From Nemophila menziesii (lineage: Eukaryota; Streptophyta; Magnoliopsida; Boraginales; Hydrophyllaceae): a stretch of DNA of 64,000 bases. Each line of letters begins with the position of its first letter. Position 1 is the first letter of the stretch. Of the stretch, positions 19,885 through 30,448 are shown in pieces. Under the pieces are notes generated by a model, which saw only the letters and a program-made list of their open reading frames with translations, did not search any database and had not been told where the DNA came from. The DNA lies in contig JARWIR010000008.1 of NCBI GenBank assembly GCA_029959085.1, forward strand, positions 14,680,001-14,744,000, written 5' to 3'. The position numbers and the translations under genes are program-made.

Positions 19885-22213
19885 TGAATCAAATTACCTC
19901 CATCAGCATTGAAACTGGTGTTGAGGTTGAAGTCAGCGTTTGTATAGCATGATCCAAATTATTATTTGTTTTGATTTTTTTTGAGAAATTGATGTAAATG
20001 AGTATTAGAAAAGGAAATTGTAGAGAAATTAATGTAATCGAGAAATTGATAGAATTTAATGTAATACATCAGATCTTTGCCCAATGTAGTTTGCTAAAAT
20101 TTCACACAAAAAGTGATAAAAGTAAAGTTATCTGTATGCATTGCTCATTTCAACTAAAAATATAAAAGAAAATTTACACCTACATAACTCCTCTTGGTCC
20201 AGATTCAGCCCGGATGTTTGAATTTCTTAAGTTTAAACGTTGTTCATACAAAATTTTCCAGATCGTTTGCAGCCCCAGACCAGGCTCTTGTTACATATAT
20301 TATAAGGTATTCATCGATTATATCCATATATAAGGAAAATTTCTGGTGTTCTCAACTGGTTTGCTTCGCCTTTATAGTTAGTCAGGTTTGCTTATTTTGT
20401 TTGTGTTATCAAGTTGATTCAATGTGTTACATTTTTTGCCCATATTACACCTCCCATTGATTTACTTTTTACATTTGTTATCATGTTTCTCCCCGGTGTG
20501 TTTTATTATTATTATTATAGTGCTTTCCTATACTTCCCAACTTAATCAAGCAAACTATTTTGTCTTAAGCTGTATTGGTTTCTTATTAATTTAGAAGATT
20601 AAGACAAGAAATCAAAAAAAGTATTGCGTTTAGGAAGTATTATGACTCAATACAGACTTGGACAATCCAGATATTATATAGATATGAGATTGAAGGACAT
20701 GCATCTTGTTTAAATCGTTGGCGTTTATAAACAAGACATGACTTGATAAAATTAATATTCAACGCCAAAACCAAATTCTTTAATAGATAAAATATAAAAG
20801 AAACATTAAAAGACATTTACAGTTCCCTTGTGAACAAGAAAAACTATTAGTTCAGACATTTCAAAATTATCAAGAAGAATCATATCACTCCTTTCTACCG
20901 TTGATGGAGTTCAACTTTCTTCTTCTGTCACAAACGACCCAAAAGCACTATGTCAGCATCAACCTGTTTTGCCAGAAACACCAACTTAGAATTGCACTAC
21001 AAAATCACTCACACTATTCAACACAAACAACAGTTGAGTTGATTATAGTTCACTTAAACATTTCAGATGCATCAAGAAGAAACAGTTGATAATTCTTATT
21101 CATGATTTCAAAAGAGGGATATAATTTTAAACTACACAAACTAAACCATCATCTCACTTTATTTGTAGCCTTAAAGTCACCCTTGTAACCAAGGAACATT
21201 TAAAGAATTCACAACTCATATATGAATATAAGACTTGTAGACACATATATAACTAGAAAATAAATATATAACAAATGAAAACCTGAGCACGGATGTAACC
21301 ACAACGAGCAAATGTTTAGAAGTTGCCCGTGCAAACCTGAGCACGGATGTAACCTGAGCATTGAAGTTTCAAGAGAACGCCATAGTTTTTCTCTTTCGGA
21401 GACTCAACTTTTACCAGCTGCTCTCCTTAAAGTGCATCTTCTTTTTCTGTTCATATCATGCAGCAACAAGAGGAAGTATAGTTCAGTTACTTGTTAGATT
21501 AAACAGGAAATATATCGTGTCAAACCCAATTACAGAATAACGACTCACAAACACGTGAATATAGAGATTTGGACAACAAATACTTAGACTTGCTACATGC
21601 TCCTTTTGCTTAAACCCTTCCATGGCTCTCCTCTTTTTCCCAGGCTTAAGAACGGCTGTATTTATTTAGACAGGCAGAGTTAGAAGGGGGGTTAACCTAA
21701 AACAAGTGAAATAAGGACTTCACACATATTACTTTGGACAAGTAGGTACTTTGTGTGACCACCCTGGCAATTATTTTCCTATTTTTTTATTCCTTAATTC
21801 AACACTAACAACAGCAACAGTCTTTCCAACATACTATGTCTTTGCTTCTATCTCAACGTACCTAACAAACAAATATAAAGTACGAAAAATTATGTCTTGA
21901 ACCAAACATTATATAGTCCATTTAAGAGCACTAAAACTTATACCTTGATCATGTCACAATCACGAATTTGATCACTTTCTTTCCATTTAAGAGCACTAAA
22001 ACTTATACCTTGATCATGTCACAGTCACGAATTTGATCACTTTCTTTTATTTAATCATGTCCAAAAAAATACATAAAATAACACCAGTAATGAGCATCAT
22101 ATTATTACATAAAAATATGATCGAATGTAGAGTAAATAGTATTAGTAGTTCCTGAGTTATTCAAAATAGCCAGATATATCCTTGTTTCAAAGGATATCAA
22201 ACATACCCTGTAT
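19885..22213. other. Gene-less stretch with short ORFs only
   Basis: No family is recognised. Short open stretches at 20194-20460, 20901-21089 and 21312-21497 lack motifs. On the minus strand, about 21650-21590 reads PGKKRRAMEGFKQKEHVASL, which could be a remnant exon. A 65-67-bp tandem duplication lies at 21917-22048. Confidence 0.4.
21917..22048. repeat. Tandem duplication, unit about 66 bp
   Basis: CCATTTAAGAGCACTAAAAC ... GATCACTTTCTTT occurs twice head to tail, with one clear base difference (CACAATCACG against CACAGTCACG). No function is evident. Confidence 0.85.
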
Positions 22214-22218
22214 TTGAC
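22214..22218. repeat. Ty1/copia target-site duplication, left
   Basis: TTGAC, repeated at 27095-27099 just outside the other LTR. Confidence 0.9.
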
Positions 22219-22621
22219 TGTTGGTTTTTAATTAAAGAAGGAAAAAAGTAGAAATGAATTTATTAAAGACTTGTTTATATTGAAAGAAAATAAATGGAAA
22301 TGTTTAATAGAAAATAGGAATGGGTGGAGTGGAATGAAATCGTTAGTTTATTAAAAGAAGAAGACTTGAATTACTAAATGTGTTTCTTACAAAGCTTTTA
22401 GATGACTCACAATTGATGATTACAAATGAACCTATGAAAGCTATTTATACTAACATATATGGCGGTGGATCACTTTCTAGATCCCTCCAATTTTATATTT
22501 TATAAATATTTCTAACATTTTAGAATAAACTAGTGTTTCTACTACTATATAATTTCTAGCATTAATAAGATAGTTCTAGAATATTTATTAAAATTCTAGA
22601 TAAATAAGCATTAATTTAACA
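22219..22621 (-). repeat. 3' LTR of the copia element
   Basis: 403 bp, TGTTGG...TTTAACA. Aligned with 26692-27094 it shows three substitutions (one in the GAAGGAAAAA run, one at about 22439 in ATGAAAGC, one at about 22539 in GTTTCTAC) and no indels. Confidence 0.97.
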
Positions 22622-22632
22622 CTCCCCTTTAA
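22622..22632 (-). other. Polypurine tract
   Basis: Minus strand reads TAAAGGGGAG directly against the 3' LTR, and the pol stop codon lies a few bases before it. This is the expected plus-strand primer site. Confidence 0.85.
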
Positions 22633-22635
22633 TGC

Positions 22636-25600
22636 TTATTTTCGTAATTCCGAGCATTTCTCGTAGAGTCTCGAATCTCGGCCTTGGAAGAGCTTTAGTA
22701 AAATATCTGCAAGTTGTTCTCCAGTCCTTATGTAATGAAGCTCGATTTGTCCTTCATTAGATGCTTCTCGAAGAAAGTGATATTTGATAGCAATGTGTTT
22801 AGTCCGACTATGATGGACGGGATTCTTTGCCATTGCTATTGTCGACTTGTTGTCGCAGTAGATTTTTGTTGGTGATTCTTGTTGTTCTCCCATATCTTCA
22901 AGTATTCGTCTAAGCCATATCGCCTGACTTGTTGTTAGTGCTGCTGCCACATACTCCGCTTCTGCTGAAGATTGTGCCACACAGTCTTGTTTTTTTGATG
23001 ACCATGAGAATATCCCTGAGCCGAGTGAGAATGTATAGCCCGAGGTACTCTTCATATCATCTACTGATCCAGCCCAATCGCTGTCTGTGTAGCCAGTCAA
23101 TCTTGAGTCTGTGCTAGGCTCGTACCATATACCATAGTCCTTTGTACCTTGTAGGTATCTTAATATTCTTTTTCCTACTCCATAGTGGACTTGACTTGGA
23201 CTATGCATGAATCTCGATAATAGACTCGTAGCGTACATGATATCTGGTCTCGTAGCTGTAAGATATAGTAAACTTCCAATGAGACTTCTGTATATTGCTG
23301 GATCTATCTTAGCTGAGCCGTCTTCTTTAGTTAGTTTTTCGTTGGTGACCAGTGGAGTAGCAACGGTCTTGCATCCATGCATCTTGAACTTCTTTAGTAA
23401 AGACTCTGTGTATTTCTTTTGTGAGATGAATATTCCTCTTGTATCTTGTCTCACCTCAATGCCGAGAAAGTAGTGCATTAACCCGAGATCTGTCATCTCG
23501 AAGGTTTTCATCATGTCTTCTTTGAATTCCTTGATCATTTTCTCATTGTTTCCTGTATAGATGAGATCATCTACATAAAAAGAGACAATGAGCCTGTTAT
23601 CATTACCTTGGGTTTTAATGTAGAGAGTAGGCTCGTTTTGACTTCTCGTGAATCCTCGATCAGTGAAATAATTGTCGATTCGACTGTACCACGCCCGAGG
23701 AGCTTGCTTGAGTCCGTAGAGTGCTTTTTGTAGTCTTAGAACTCGATCTTCTTGGCCTTTCTCTATGAACCCTTGAGGTTGCTCAACATATATTTCTTCT
23801 TCTAGATAGCCATTGAGGAATGCTGACTTTACATCTAGTTGATATATTTTCCATTGCTTTTGAGCAGCTAATGCAATAAGTGCTCTTATAGTGTCTAAGC
23901 GTGCAACTGGAGCAAATGTCTCGTTGTAGTCAATACCTGGTAGTTGTGAGTACCCTTTAGCAACCAGTCTTGCTTTATGTTTTTTGATCGAGCCGTCTGG
24001 GTTGAGCTTGGTTTTGTAGATCCACTTGACTCCGATGACTTCTTTGTTAGTTGGTCGATCTACCAACTCCCATGTTTTGTTTTTCTCGATCATTTTGATC
24101 TCTTCTTCCATTGCATTTACCCATTCTTTTTGTTTTGATGCTGCTTCAAAGCTTTCGGGCTCCAAAGTCACAAAATTACATGTTTGATATATGTCTCTTA
24201 GTGACCTTGTCTTGCCTGGTGTTTCTGGAGATGTATCGTCATCACTGGATGAAGATGAAGATGAAGATGATCTTGGAGTTCTTGGTGATATGGGTTCATG
24301 AGTATTATGTGGACCTTCTTCTTCGGTATTATCCACATTGCGTACCCTTGGTACCATAAAACTTTGTCGTTCCACCTTTCCTTCATCCCAATTCCATTTT
24401 GAATTTTCGTCGAACTCGACATCCCGGCTGACAATAAGTTTCTTTGTTTTGATATTATAAATTCTATAGCCTTTCGATTCCGAGCTATAGCCGGGGAATA
24501 TTCCTTTTTCAGTCTTTTCTTCTAATTTGTGTCGTTTCTCTTTCGGGATATGCACGTAGCAGATGCTGCCGAAGACTCTAAGGTGTTGTGCTGACGGCTT
24601 CCTTCCACTCCATGCTTCAATTGGTGTTTTATTTTGAACGGCCTTTGTTGGACATCTGTTGAGAAGATAGACTGCAGTGTATACTGCTTCTGCCCAAAAT
24701 TGCTTTGGCATTCCTTTCTCTGCTAGCATAGTCCTTGCCATCTCCATGACTGTTCTATTCTTTCTTTCTGACACTCCATTCTGCTCTGGAGCGTAGCCGA
24801 CGGTTAGTTGGTGTTTGACTCCTTCATCTTCACAAAATTTATTGAACTCTTTTGAGGTATACTCCTTTCCTCGATCACTTCGAATGACTTTAATTCGTCG
24901 ACCACTTTGATTTTCGACAAGATTTTTAAATTTCTTGAAGATACTGAATACTTCTGACTTTTCTCGCATGAAGTAGACCCAAGTCATTCTAGTATAATCA
25001 TCAATGAAAAGGATAAAGTACCTGTTATTTTCAAATGCTGGAGTTCTCATTGGTCCGCATACGTCTGTATGGATCAGCTCTAGCACGTGTTTGGCTCTCC
25101 ATGCTTTGCCTGAAGGAAATGATTTTCTGTGTTGTTTTCCTTCTAGGCATCTCTCGCACACTTCGTCATTTACTTGGATGGCAGGTATATTTTTCATCAT
25201 ATTCTTCTGATGAAGAATCTTTAACCCATGAAAGTTGAAGTGCCCGAACCTTCGGTGCCATAGCCATGATTGGTCTTCTTGAGCTTTCATGGCCGTTTCA
25301 ACGTACTTCCATTGGATCGGAAAATTTCTTTGCTGCTGCATTTTTACTACAGCTATTTCTTGATTTTTATTTTTATTGTCATATATCGTGCACGAGTCAT
25401 CTTTAAATAAGAGTTTATATCCTCTTTCCATCATTTGACCCACACTTAATAGATTCGTATCTAGTTTGGGGACCAACAATACATCATGGATTAGTCGCGT
25501 ACCTTTTTGTGTGTTGACTGTGATTGTACCTTTGCCTTCGACCTTCACTAGATCTCCATTTCCAAGCTTGACTTGTGATTTGACCGATTTATCTATATCT

Positions 25601-26391
25601 CGAAAGATTTTTTCGTCACCGGTCATGTGGTTGCTGCACCCGCTATCAATATACCAGGTGTCGTCTTTCACTTCTGAAGCAGCGTGAGATGCGTAGAATA
25701 GGTTGTCTTCATTTTTATTTTCTTCGGAGAAGTTAGCCTGGTGTTTTTGTTTAGACCGACAATCTTTCTCCAAGTGGCCAAATTTTTCGCAACTCTTGCA
25801 TTGTGGTTTTCCACGAAACCAACAATCTTTCTCAAGATGATTTGTTTTCTTACAGATACGACATGGTGAATATTTTCCCGGTCTTTGATTTGATTCACCA
25901 TTTTCTCTATTTTTAGATTTTTCTCCAAATTTTCTCCCCTCATTTTTAGAATTTTGAGACCTTATATTGAGTTTAGACTGAAATGCGTTTTCTATGGTTT
26001 CATTTTCACGCATACTTAGTCTTTTCTCGTAAGCTTCTAGAGAGCCTACCAACTCTGTTACTGACAGAGTGGCTATATCTTTAGTTTCTTCAGTAGTAGT
26101 TACTATCGGATCGTATTTAGCAGGAAGAGTAATTAATATTTTTTCCACGACCCTTTTATCGGTTATATCATCTCCGTAGGCTCTTAACTGGTTAACTATT
26201 TCTCGTAATTTAGTGTAGTAATTTTTTATAGTCTCAGATTCTTTCATTTTCATATTTTCTAATTCCCTTCTTAGAGTCTGAAGTTTAATATTTCGTACCT
26301 TTACGTTTCCTTGAAACTCCTCTTTTAACGTATCCCAAGCTTGCTTCGCCGTAGTAGCACCGCTAATTCTTGGGAACAATGACTCCGCCAT
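22636..26391 (-). CDS. Ty1/copia gag-pol polyprotein (most of gag through RNase H)
   Basis: 1251 codons open from the Met in MAESLFPRISGAT. It contains the rest of gag, with two CX2CX4HX4C knuckles at residues 177-190 and 198-211. The protease has DSG at 249-251. The integrase has the zinc residues His379, His384, Cys412, Cys415 and the D-D-35-E triad Asp443, Asp506, Glu542. Reverse transcriptase has LDVKSAFLNG (Asp852) and YVDD (938-941). RNase H has Asp1102, Glu1143 and Asp1179. The start is not the native one: gag begins at 26627 in another frame (26325-26627), so the polyprotein is split by a frameshift. All catalytic residues appear intact. Confidence 0.95.
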   Translation of the reverse strand: MAESLFPRISGATTAKQAWDTLKEEFQGNVKVRNIKLQTLRRELENMKMKESETIKNYYTKLREIVNQLRAYGDDITDKRVVEKILITLPAKYDPIVTTTEETKDIATLSVTELVGSLEAYEKRLSMRENETIENAFQSKLNIRSQNSKNEGRKFGEKSKNRENGESNQRPGKYSPCRICKKTNHLEKDCWFRGKPQCKSCEKFGHLEKDCRSKQKHQANFSEENKNEDNLFYASHAASEVKDDTWYIDSGCSNHMTGDEKIFRDIDKSVKSQVKLGNGDLVKVEGKGTITVNTQKGTRLIHDVLLVPKLDTNLLSVGQMMERGYKLLFKDDSCTIYDNKNKNQEIAVVKMQQQRNFPIQWKYVETAMKAQEDQSWLWHRRFGHFNFHGLKILHQKNMMKNIPAIQVNDEVCERCLEGKQHRKSFPSGKAWRAKHVLELIHTDVCGPMRTPAFENNRYFILFIDDYTRMTWVYFMREKSEVFSIFKKFKNLVENQSGRRIKVIRSDRGKEYTSKEFNKFCEDEGVKHQLTVGYAPEQNGVSERKNRTVMEMARTMLAEKGMPKQFWAEAVYTAVYLLNRCPTKAVQNKTPIEAWSGRKPSAQHLRVFGSICYVHIPKEKRHKLEEKTEKGIFPGYSSESKGYRIYNIKTKKLIVSRDVEFDENSKWNWDEGKVERQSFMVPRVRNVDNTEEEGPHNTHEPISPRTPRSSSSSSSSSDDDTSPETPGKTRSLRDIYQTCNFVTLEPESFEAASKQKEWVNAMEEEIKMIEKNKTWELVDRPTNKEVIGVKWIYKTKLNPDGSIKKHKARLVAKGYSQLPGIDYNETFAPVARLDTIRALIALAAQKQWKIYQLDVKSAFLNGYLEEEIYVEQPQGFIEKGQEDRVLRLQKALYGLKQAPRAWYSRIDNYFTDRGFTRSQNEPTLYIKTQGNDNRLIVSFYVDDLIYTGNNEKMIKEFKEDMMKTFEMTDLGLMHYFLGIEVRQDTRGIFISQKKYTESLLKKFKMHGCKTVATPLVTNEKLTKEDGSAKIDPAIYRSLIGSLLYLTATRPDIMYATSLLSRFMHSPSQVHYGVGKRILRYLQGTKDYGIWYEPSTDSRLTGYTDSDWAGSVDDMKSTSGYTFSLGSGIFSWSSKKQDCVAQSSAEAEYVAAALTTSQAIWLRRILEDMGEQQESPTKIYCDNKSTIAMAKNPVHHSRTKHIAIKYHFLREASNEGQIELHYIRTGEQLADILLKLFQGRDSRLYEKCSELRK

Positions 26392-26627
26392 GGCCTTATC
26401 TGTATGCTGTAAAGCGCCAGATTATCTTTCTCCATCTCCTTAGTTAATTTTTCTTTCTCCGCTGCAGATATAGTTGACATATTTTCGGGAGTGGTATATC
26501 CCTTGTCAACAATATTCCATAAACTCTGGGACATGAAATACGTCCTCATCTTGATTGCCCAATAGTCGTAATTTTCTCCCGAAAAAATCGGGATCGGAAT
26601 TTGGGTATTGTTTAGTAGAGCGGCCAT
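26325..26627 (-). CDS. Copia gag N-terminus, frameshifted
   Basis: 100 codons beginning MAALLNNTQIPIPIFSGENY, the usual start of copia gag, where FSGENYDYW marks the N-terminal gag domain. After LALYSIQ the frame leaves the gag consensus and ends early, while the correct continuation appears in the frame of 22636-26391. A single-base loss at about 26400-26410 explains this. It makes this copy dependent on proteins from other copies, unless translational recoding occurs. No classical slippery site is evident. Confidence 0.9.
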   Translation of the reverse strand: MAALLNNTQIPIPIFSGENYDYWAIKMRTYFMSQSLWNIVDKGYTTPENMSTISAAEKEKLTKEMEKDNLALYSIQIRPWRSHCSQELAVLLRRSKLGIR

Positions 26628-26676
26628 GAGAGTATTTTTGCGGAAGCTAATTATCGCCTAGTTAATAATCGAACGT

Positions 26677-26689
26677 GGCTCTGATACCA
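26677..26689 (-). other. Primer-binding site, initiator tRNA-Met
   Basis: Minus strand TGGTATCAGAGCC, two bases from the 5' LTR. It matches the tRNA-iMet 3' end used by most plant copia elements. Confidence 0.92.
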
Positions 26690-26691
26690 CT

Positions 26692-27094
26692 TGTTGGTTT
26701 TTAATTAAAGAAGGGAAAAAGTAGAAATGAATTTATTAAAGACTTGTTTATATTGAAAGAAAATAAATGGAAATGTTTAATAGAAAATAGGAATGGGTGG
26801 AGTGGAATGAAATCGTTAGTTTATTAAAAGAAGAAGACTTGAATTACTAAATGTGTTTCTTACAAAGCTTTTAGATGACTCACAATTGATGATTACAAAT
26901 GAACCTATGAAGGCTATTTATACTAACATATATGGCGGTGGATCACTTTCTAGATCCCTCCAATTTTATATTTTATAAATATTTCTAACATTTTAGAATA
27001 AACTAGTGTTTCCACTACTATATAATTTCTAGCATTAATAAGATAGTTCTAGAATATTTATTAAAATTCTAGATAAATAAGCATTAATTTAACA
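26692..27094 (-). repeat. 5' LTR of the copia element
   Basis: 403 bp, same termini as 22219-22621 with three substitutions. It is followed by the second TTGAC at 27095-27099. Confidence 0.97.
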
Positions 27095-27099
27095 TTGAC
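27095..27099. repeat. Ty1/copia target-site duplication, right
   Basis: TTGAC, matching 22214-22218. Confidence 0.9.
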
Positions 27100-27177
27100 T
27101 TTTCTTACAACTCAGGTACCGATGGTGCAATTAACCATCAAACGGTAAGTATGCAAAAGTCTGATATAATTATACCT

Positions 27178-27370
27178 CAATTGAGTCAAGTTCAATTTTT
27201 CGTAAATTGCTTTCAACATCATTCGTAACCTTTTTCTGCAAAATCTCCTCAGTTTGAACCAACACCTCTTGATTCACCCTCTTCAGACCCTTAAGTTACT
27301 GTAACTCAGCTTCCATATCATCGGGCCACCACATATATTTGTACAGCTTCCACATCTTCTTTAAGAGAAA
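27178..27370 (-). pseudogene. Exon fragment resembling ALIX/BRO1-type V domain
   Basis: The minus strand reads MWKLYKYMWWPDDMEAELQ, a stop (TAA), then LKGLKRVNQEVLVQTEEI and a coiled coil ending at a GT donor (GAG|GTATAA). The segment RVNQEVLVQTEEILQK resembles the conserved LKxLxRVNQELLVQTEELLQK stretch of plant ALIX (ESCRT-associated) proteins, as I remember it. One in-frame stop and the short length mean a gene fragment, probably carried or stranded among transposons. Confidence is limited because the match rests on about 20 residues. Confidence 0.35.
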
Positions 27371-27635
27371 TTGATAAAGTAAAATTACCTTCTAAAGCAA
27401 AAATTACCCTCTTCAAAGCCTTTCGAACAGACGTCGCTCGGAGTGGCTGTGTGGTGGTTGGCTCGAACGAGAAGTGGATTGTGACTTGTAGAAACGGAGG
27501 TGAAGAAGGAAGAGAACGGAAGAGAGAAAGAGAGAGAAAGAGAAAGCGTAAGTTTTGTTTTAATTTTTTTTGTTTATATATGATTACCTGCTAACTTATT
27601 TTTTAATATAGGCTGTCATCTCTCCTTCCCATATC

Positions 27636-27640
<5 letters not shown>

Positions 27641-27682
<42 letters not shown>
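27641..27682. repeat. (AT)n microsatellite
   Basis: About 20 AT units immediately upstream of the truncated LINE insertion site. Confidence 0.9.
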
Positions 27683-27684
<2 letters not shown>

Positions 27685-27705
27685 GATAGTATACTTGTGT
27701 GACAC

Positions 27706-27718
27706 GATTCGGTGAGGG
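27706..27718. repeat. Target-site duplication of truncated LINE, left
   Basis: GATTCGGTGAGGG, repeated exactly at 29790-29802 after the A-tail. Confidence 0.92.
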
Positions 27719-29789
27719 TATTGTTAGAGGATACTCAAGAGCTAATATTTCAAAGAGGTGTACTTTAAAATTGGATCTTATGAAAGCTTATGACTCGGTA
27801 GATTGAGATTTCATATTGAGGACCATGGAAGCTCTAGGCTACCTTACTATTTTCATAAGGTGGGTAGCCATGTGCCTCATAAGCACCTCTTACTCTATCA
27901 TTATCAATGGAGCCTCTCAAGGATTTTTTAGAGGAGAGGGAGGTCTCAGACAAGGGGACCCTCTCTCCCCTTACTTGTTTGTAATTGGAATGGAGGTCCT
28001 ATCTCAGATTTTATATCATGTGGGTAATAAAAGAGATTTCAACTGGCACCCCAAGTGTAGTAAACTGAAAATTAACAACCTGATGTTTGCTGATGACTTA
28101 TTAGTGTTTTTTACACCAACTACAGAATCAGCAAATTGGATTAAGAAGAGACTAAACTTATTTTATAATCTCTCAGGCCTCAAGATAAGTGATAGTAAAA
28201 GCAATATTTTTTATGGAGGAGTACCTCAGTTAATCAAAGATGAAATCAATATCATCCTTAATATACCTGAAGGCTCTCTTCCCATGAAATACCTTGGCTT
28301 ACCATTAATTACTGGAAGACTTAGTCTCAATGATTGTAAACCATTGGTGGATAAAATGACCAAGAGAATTGATCACTGGAGCTCTAAACACCTTTCATAT
28401 GCAGGTAGAGTTCAGCTTATTAAATCAGTTTTTGGTGGGATCTCTAGCCATTGGTGTAGTATATTTACTCTCCCAAAAAAAATCATTAAGCTTCTACAGA
28501 GTAAAGTAATGGCTTTCCTATGGTGTGGAAAGAGTTCATATGAGGGTGGAGCAAAGGTAGCCTGGAGTACAGTTTGTAAACCTTTAGATGAGGGTGGTTT
28601 GGGTATTAGAGATTTGGAAACTCAAAATAAGGTTTGGTCTCTCAAGCTCCTTTGGGGTTGTTGCCTTCCTAAAGAGACATTGTGGTCTCAGTGGTTGCAA
28701 CTTAACCACCTAAGGGGCAAATCTGTTTGGCAAATAGATATACCTATTGACTGCTCTTGGGGTTGGAGGAAGATTCTGAAGAGTAGGAAATATGCTAAGG
28801 GTATCTTCAGATATAACTTGGGTGATTGTAAAGATATTGCCCTATGGTGGGATTATTGGTTACCTAATAACAAGAGTCTAAATGAGATGAGCTGCAGTAA
28901 TATGGCCTCAGGGTACTATGTGAACAGTAAGGTAGCACAATTTATCTATAAAAACAACTGGAAATGGCCTGCTAAACTGAGGTTTATGAATGAGGTAACT
29001 AAAGATATTCTCATTTCAGATAACAAGGATACCATAAGCTGTACCTGTACAAAAAAAGGTAAATTAAAATTTGCTGAGATCTATAATGAATTAAGAGAGA
29101 AAGGGAACAAGAATAATTGGTACTATATGATATGGAAATCGAGAGACTTACCAAAGTATAAGTTTATATATTGGCTCTGTAATCTTGATGGACTTCCGAC
29201 AAAGCAGAGATTAATGAGTTTGGGTACAAATATAAACCCTATTTGTGAGTTTTGTAGGAGTAACAGCGAAGATAGGGACCATCTCTTTTGGGGTTGTTCT
29301 TATACGAGACGAATTTGGGATTTTTGCAAAGAGAAAGCAAAAACACAAATTAAGCATAATGATTGGGGCTCTATTATTAAACAGCTGGAGAAGAAGATAA
29401 AAGGTCTCGAGGATGAGATAACCTACCTTATGCTACCGATAGCAGTTCATTCGATTTGGGAGGAAAGAAAAAATCGTGTATTTAACCAAATCTTCAACAC
29501 AGAGGAAGCTATTATGGCGAAAATCACAGATCGTGTGGTGGAGAACATGGTGAAGCTGAAAAGCTTTGGAAGCGAAGCCATTGAAGCGATGATGTTAAGG
29601 TGGAGAGAGAAATAGAAGTAGGGTTTTGAGAAATTAGATTTTAGTTGTACTTCCGTGTGTACTTAGTGGTTGTAGTGTGAGTTTCTTTTTTGTTTTATTA
29701 TGTTCTAGTCAGTGTTGACTAGGTCAATTGGTGTAAAACTTATTTGTTCTGATATAAAATTATTCTGGCCGGCTTAGAAAAAAAAAAAA
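27719..29789 (+). mobile_element. 5'-truncated LINE
   Basis: 2071 bp bounded by perfect 13-bp duplications, ending in a 12-A tail (29778-29789). The element begins inside the reverse transcriptase region, just before motif A, so endonuclease and ORF1 are missing: an aborted target-primed reverse transcription product. It is not the same family as the full-length LINE at 2118-9360: the shared motifs differ at many residues and no RNase H domain follows. Confidence 0.95.
27816..29615 (+). CDS. LINE reverse transcriptase C-terminal part with zinc-binding domain
   Basis: 599 codons. In the same frame the sequence is open from the 5' truncation point (27720) except for one TGA at 27804-27806 within LMKAYDSVD*DF, where family members have Trp. 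Visible motifs: GGLRQGDPLSPYLFVIGMEV, NNLMFADDLLVF (catalytic FADD), KYLGLPLITGRL, LSYAGRVQLIKSV, and a zf-RVT domain with LPKYKFIYWLCNLDGLPTKQ and CEFC...HLFWGC. The long intact frame indicates a recent insertion. It cannot replicate alone. Confidence 0.92.
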   Translation: MRTMEALGYLTIFIRWVAMCLISTSYSIIINGASQGFFRGEGGLRQGDPLSPYLFVIGMEVLSQILYHVGNKRDFNWHPKCSKLKINNLMFADDLLVFFTPTTESANWIKKRLNLFYNLSGLKISDSKSNIFYGGVPQLIKDEINIILNIPEGSLPMKYLGLPLITGRLSLNDCKPLVDKMTKRIDHWSSKHLSYAGRVQLIKSVFGGISSHWCSIFTLPKKIIKLLQSKVMAFLWCGKSSYEGGAKVAWSTVCKPLDEGGLGIRDLETQNKVWSLKLLWGCCLPKETLWSQWLQLNHLRGKSVWQIDIPIDCSWGWRKILKSRKYAKGIFRYNLGDCKDIALWWDYWLPNNKSLNEMSCSNMASGYYVNSKVAQFIYKNNWKWPAKLRFMNEVTKDILISDNKDTISCTCTKKGKLKFAEIYNELREKGNKNNWYYMIWKSRDLPKYKFIYWLCNLDGLPTKQRLMSLGTNINPICEFCRSNSEDRDHLFWGCSYTRRIWDFCKEKAKTQIKHNDWGSIIKQLEKKIKGLEDEITYLMLPIAVHSIWEERKNRVFNQIFNTEEAIMAKITDRVVENMVKLKSFGSEAIEAMMLRWREK

Positions 29790-29802
29790 GATTCGGTGAG
29801 GG
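29790..29802. repeat. Target-site duplication of truncated LINE, right
   Basis: GATTCGGTGAGGG, directly after the A12 tail. Confidence 0.92.
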
Positions 29803-30448
29803 GCTACAGTATAAAAATTATATTATTCCTATTGCAAATAAATATAATAAAACAATTATGTTACATAACATTCATTCAAGTCATCAAAATATAGTTATCA
29901 TAGAAGTTAATACAACAACAACACGAACATAACATAAATAATACTTTGAACAATATATAACCCAAATAATTATCTTCAAAATTTAGCCTTAAGAACTATC
30001 TTCTCTATATAGAGTATCGACTATTTAACATTTCCTCATACACGTTTGCTGAATGCAGGGAGTTGCATCCTCAGTTCCTCAACCTATAATTCAATCAACC
30101 AATGAGGTTAAATAGCTGTAAAAGATATATGATATTATTAAAAGCATACATGTATTCTCCAGTGAAATTTTTAAAATGTAGTTTTCTGTACTATACAAAA
30201 TATGAATCTAATTTTGCACCTCTATATACAACAATGAGACTTGATATAAACTAATGACAATACATATAATTTAAATGTCGGAATATATGCAAATTCACAA
30301 GTCAGCAATGTGCACATAAGTAGCCCCATATTGCATTAATAGCTTCTAGTTTTAAGCATATGACGATACAGATGATTGAGATGTGTAAAGAATGGACCTA
30401 TGCTGAAACTAGTGGTGAAAGAATATAAATAAATGCATACCAGTTTTC

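Larger units (their letters stand above)
22219..27094 (-). mobile_element. Young Ty1/copia LTR retrotransposon
   Basis: 4876 bp on the minus strand with 403-bp LTRs at both ends, TTGAC duplications, a tRNA-iMet primer-binding site, a polypurine tract, and the domain order gag, protease, integrase, reverse transcriptase, RNase H that defines Ty1/copia. The two LTRs differ at only three of 403 positions by direct comparison, so the insertion is recent. The main lesion seen is a one-base frame disruption in gag at about 26.40 kb. The termini read TGTTGG...TTAACA. The lineage within copia cannot be fixed by eye. Confidence 0.97.

Noticed and set aside
22929..25687. Plus-strand ORFs inside the copia element
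   Set aside because: Shadows of the minus-strand gag-pol frame.
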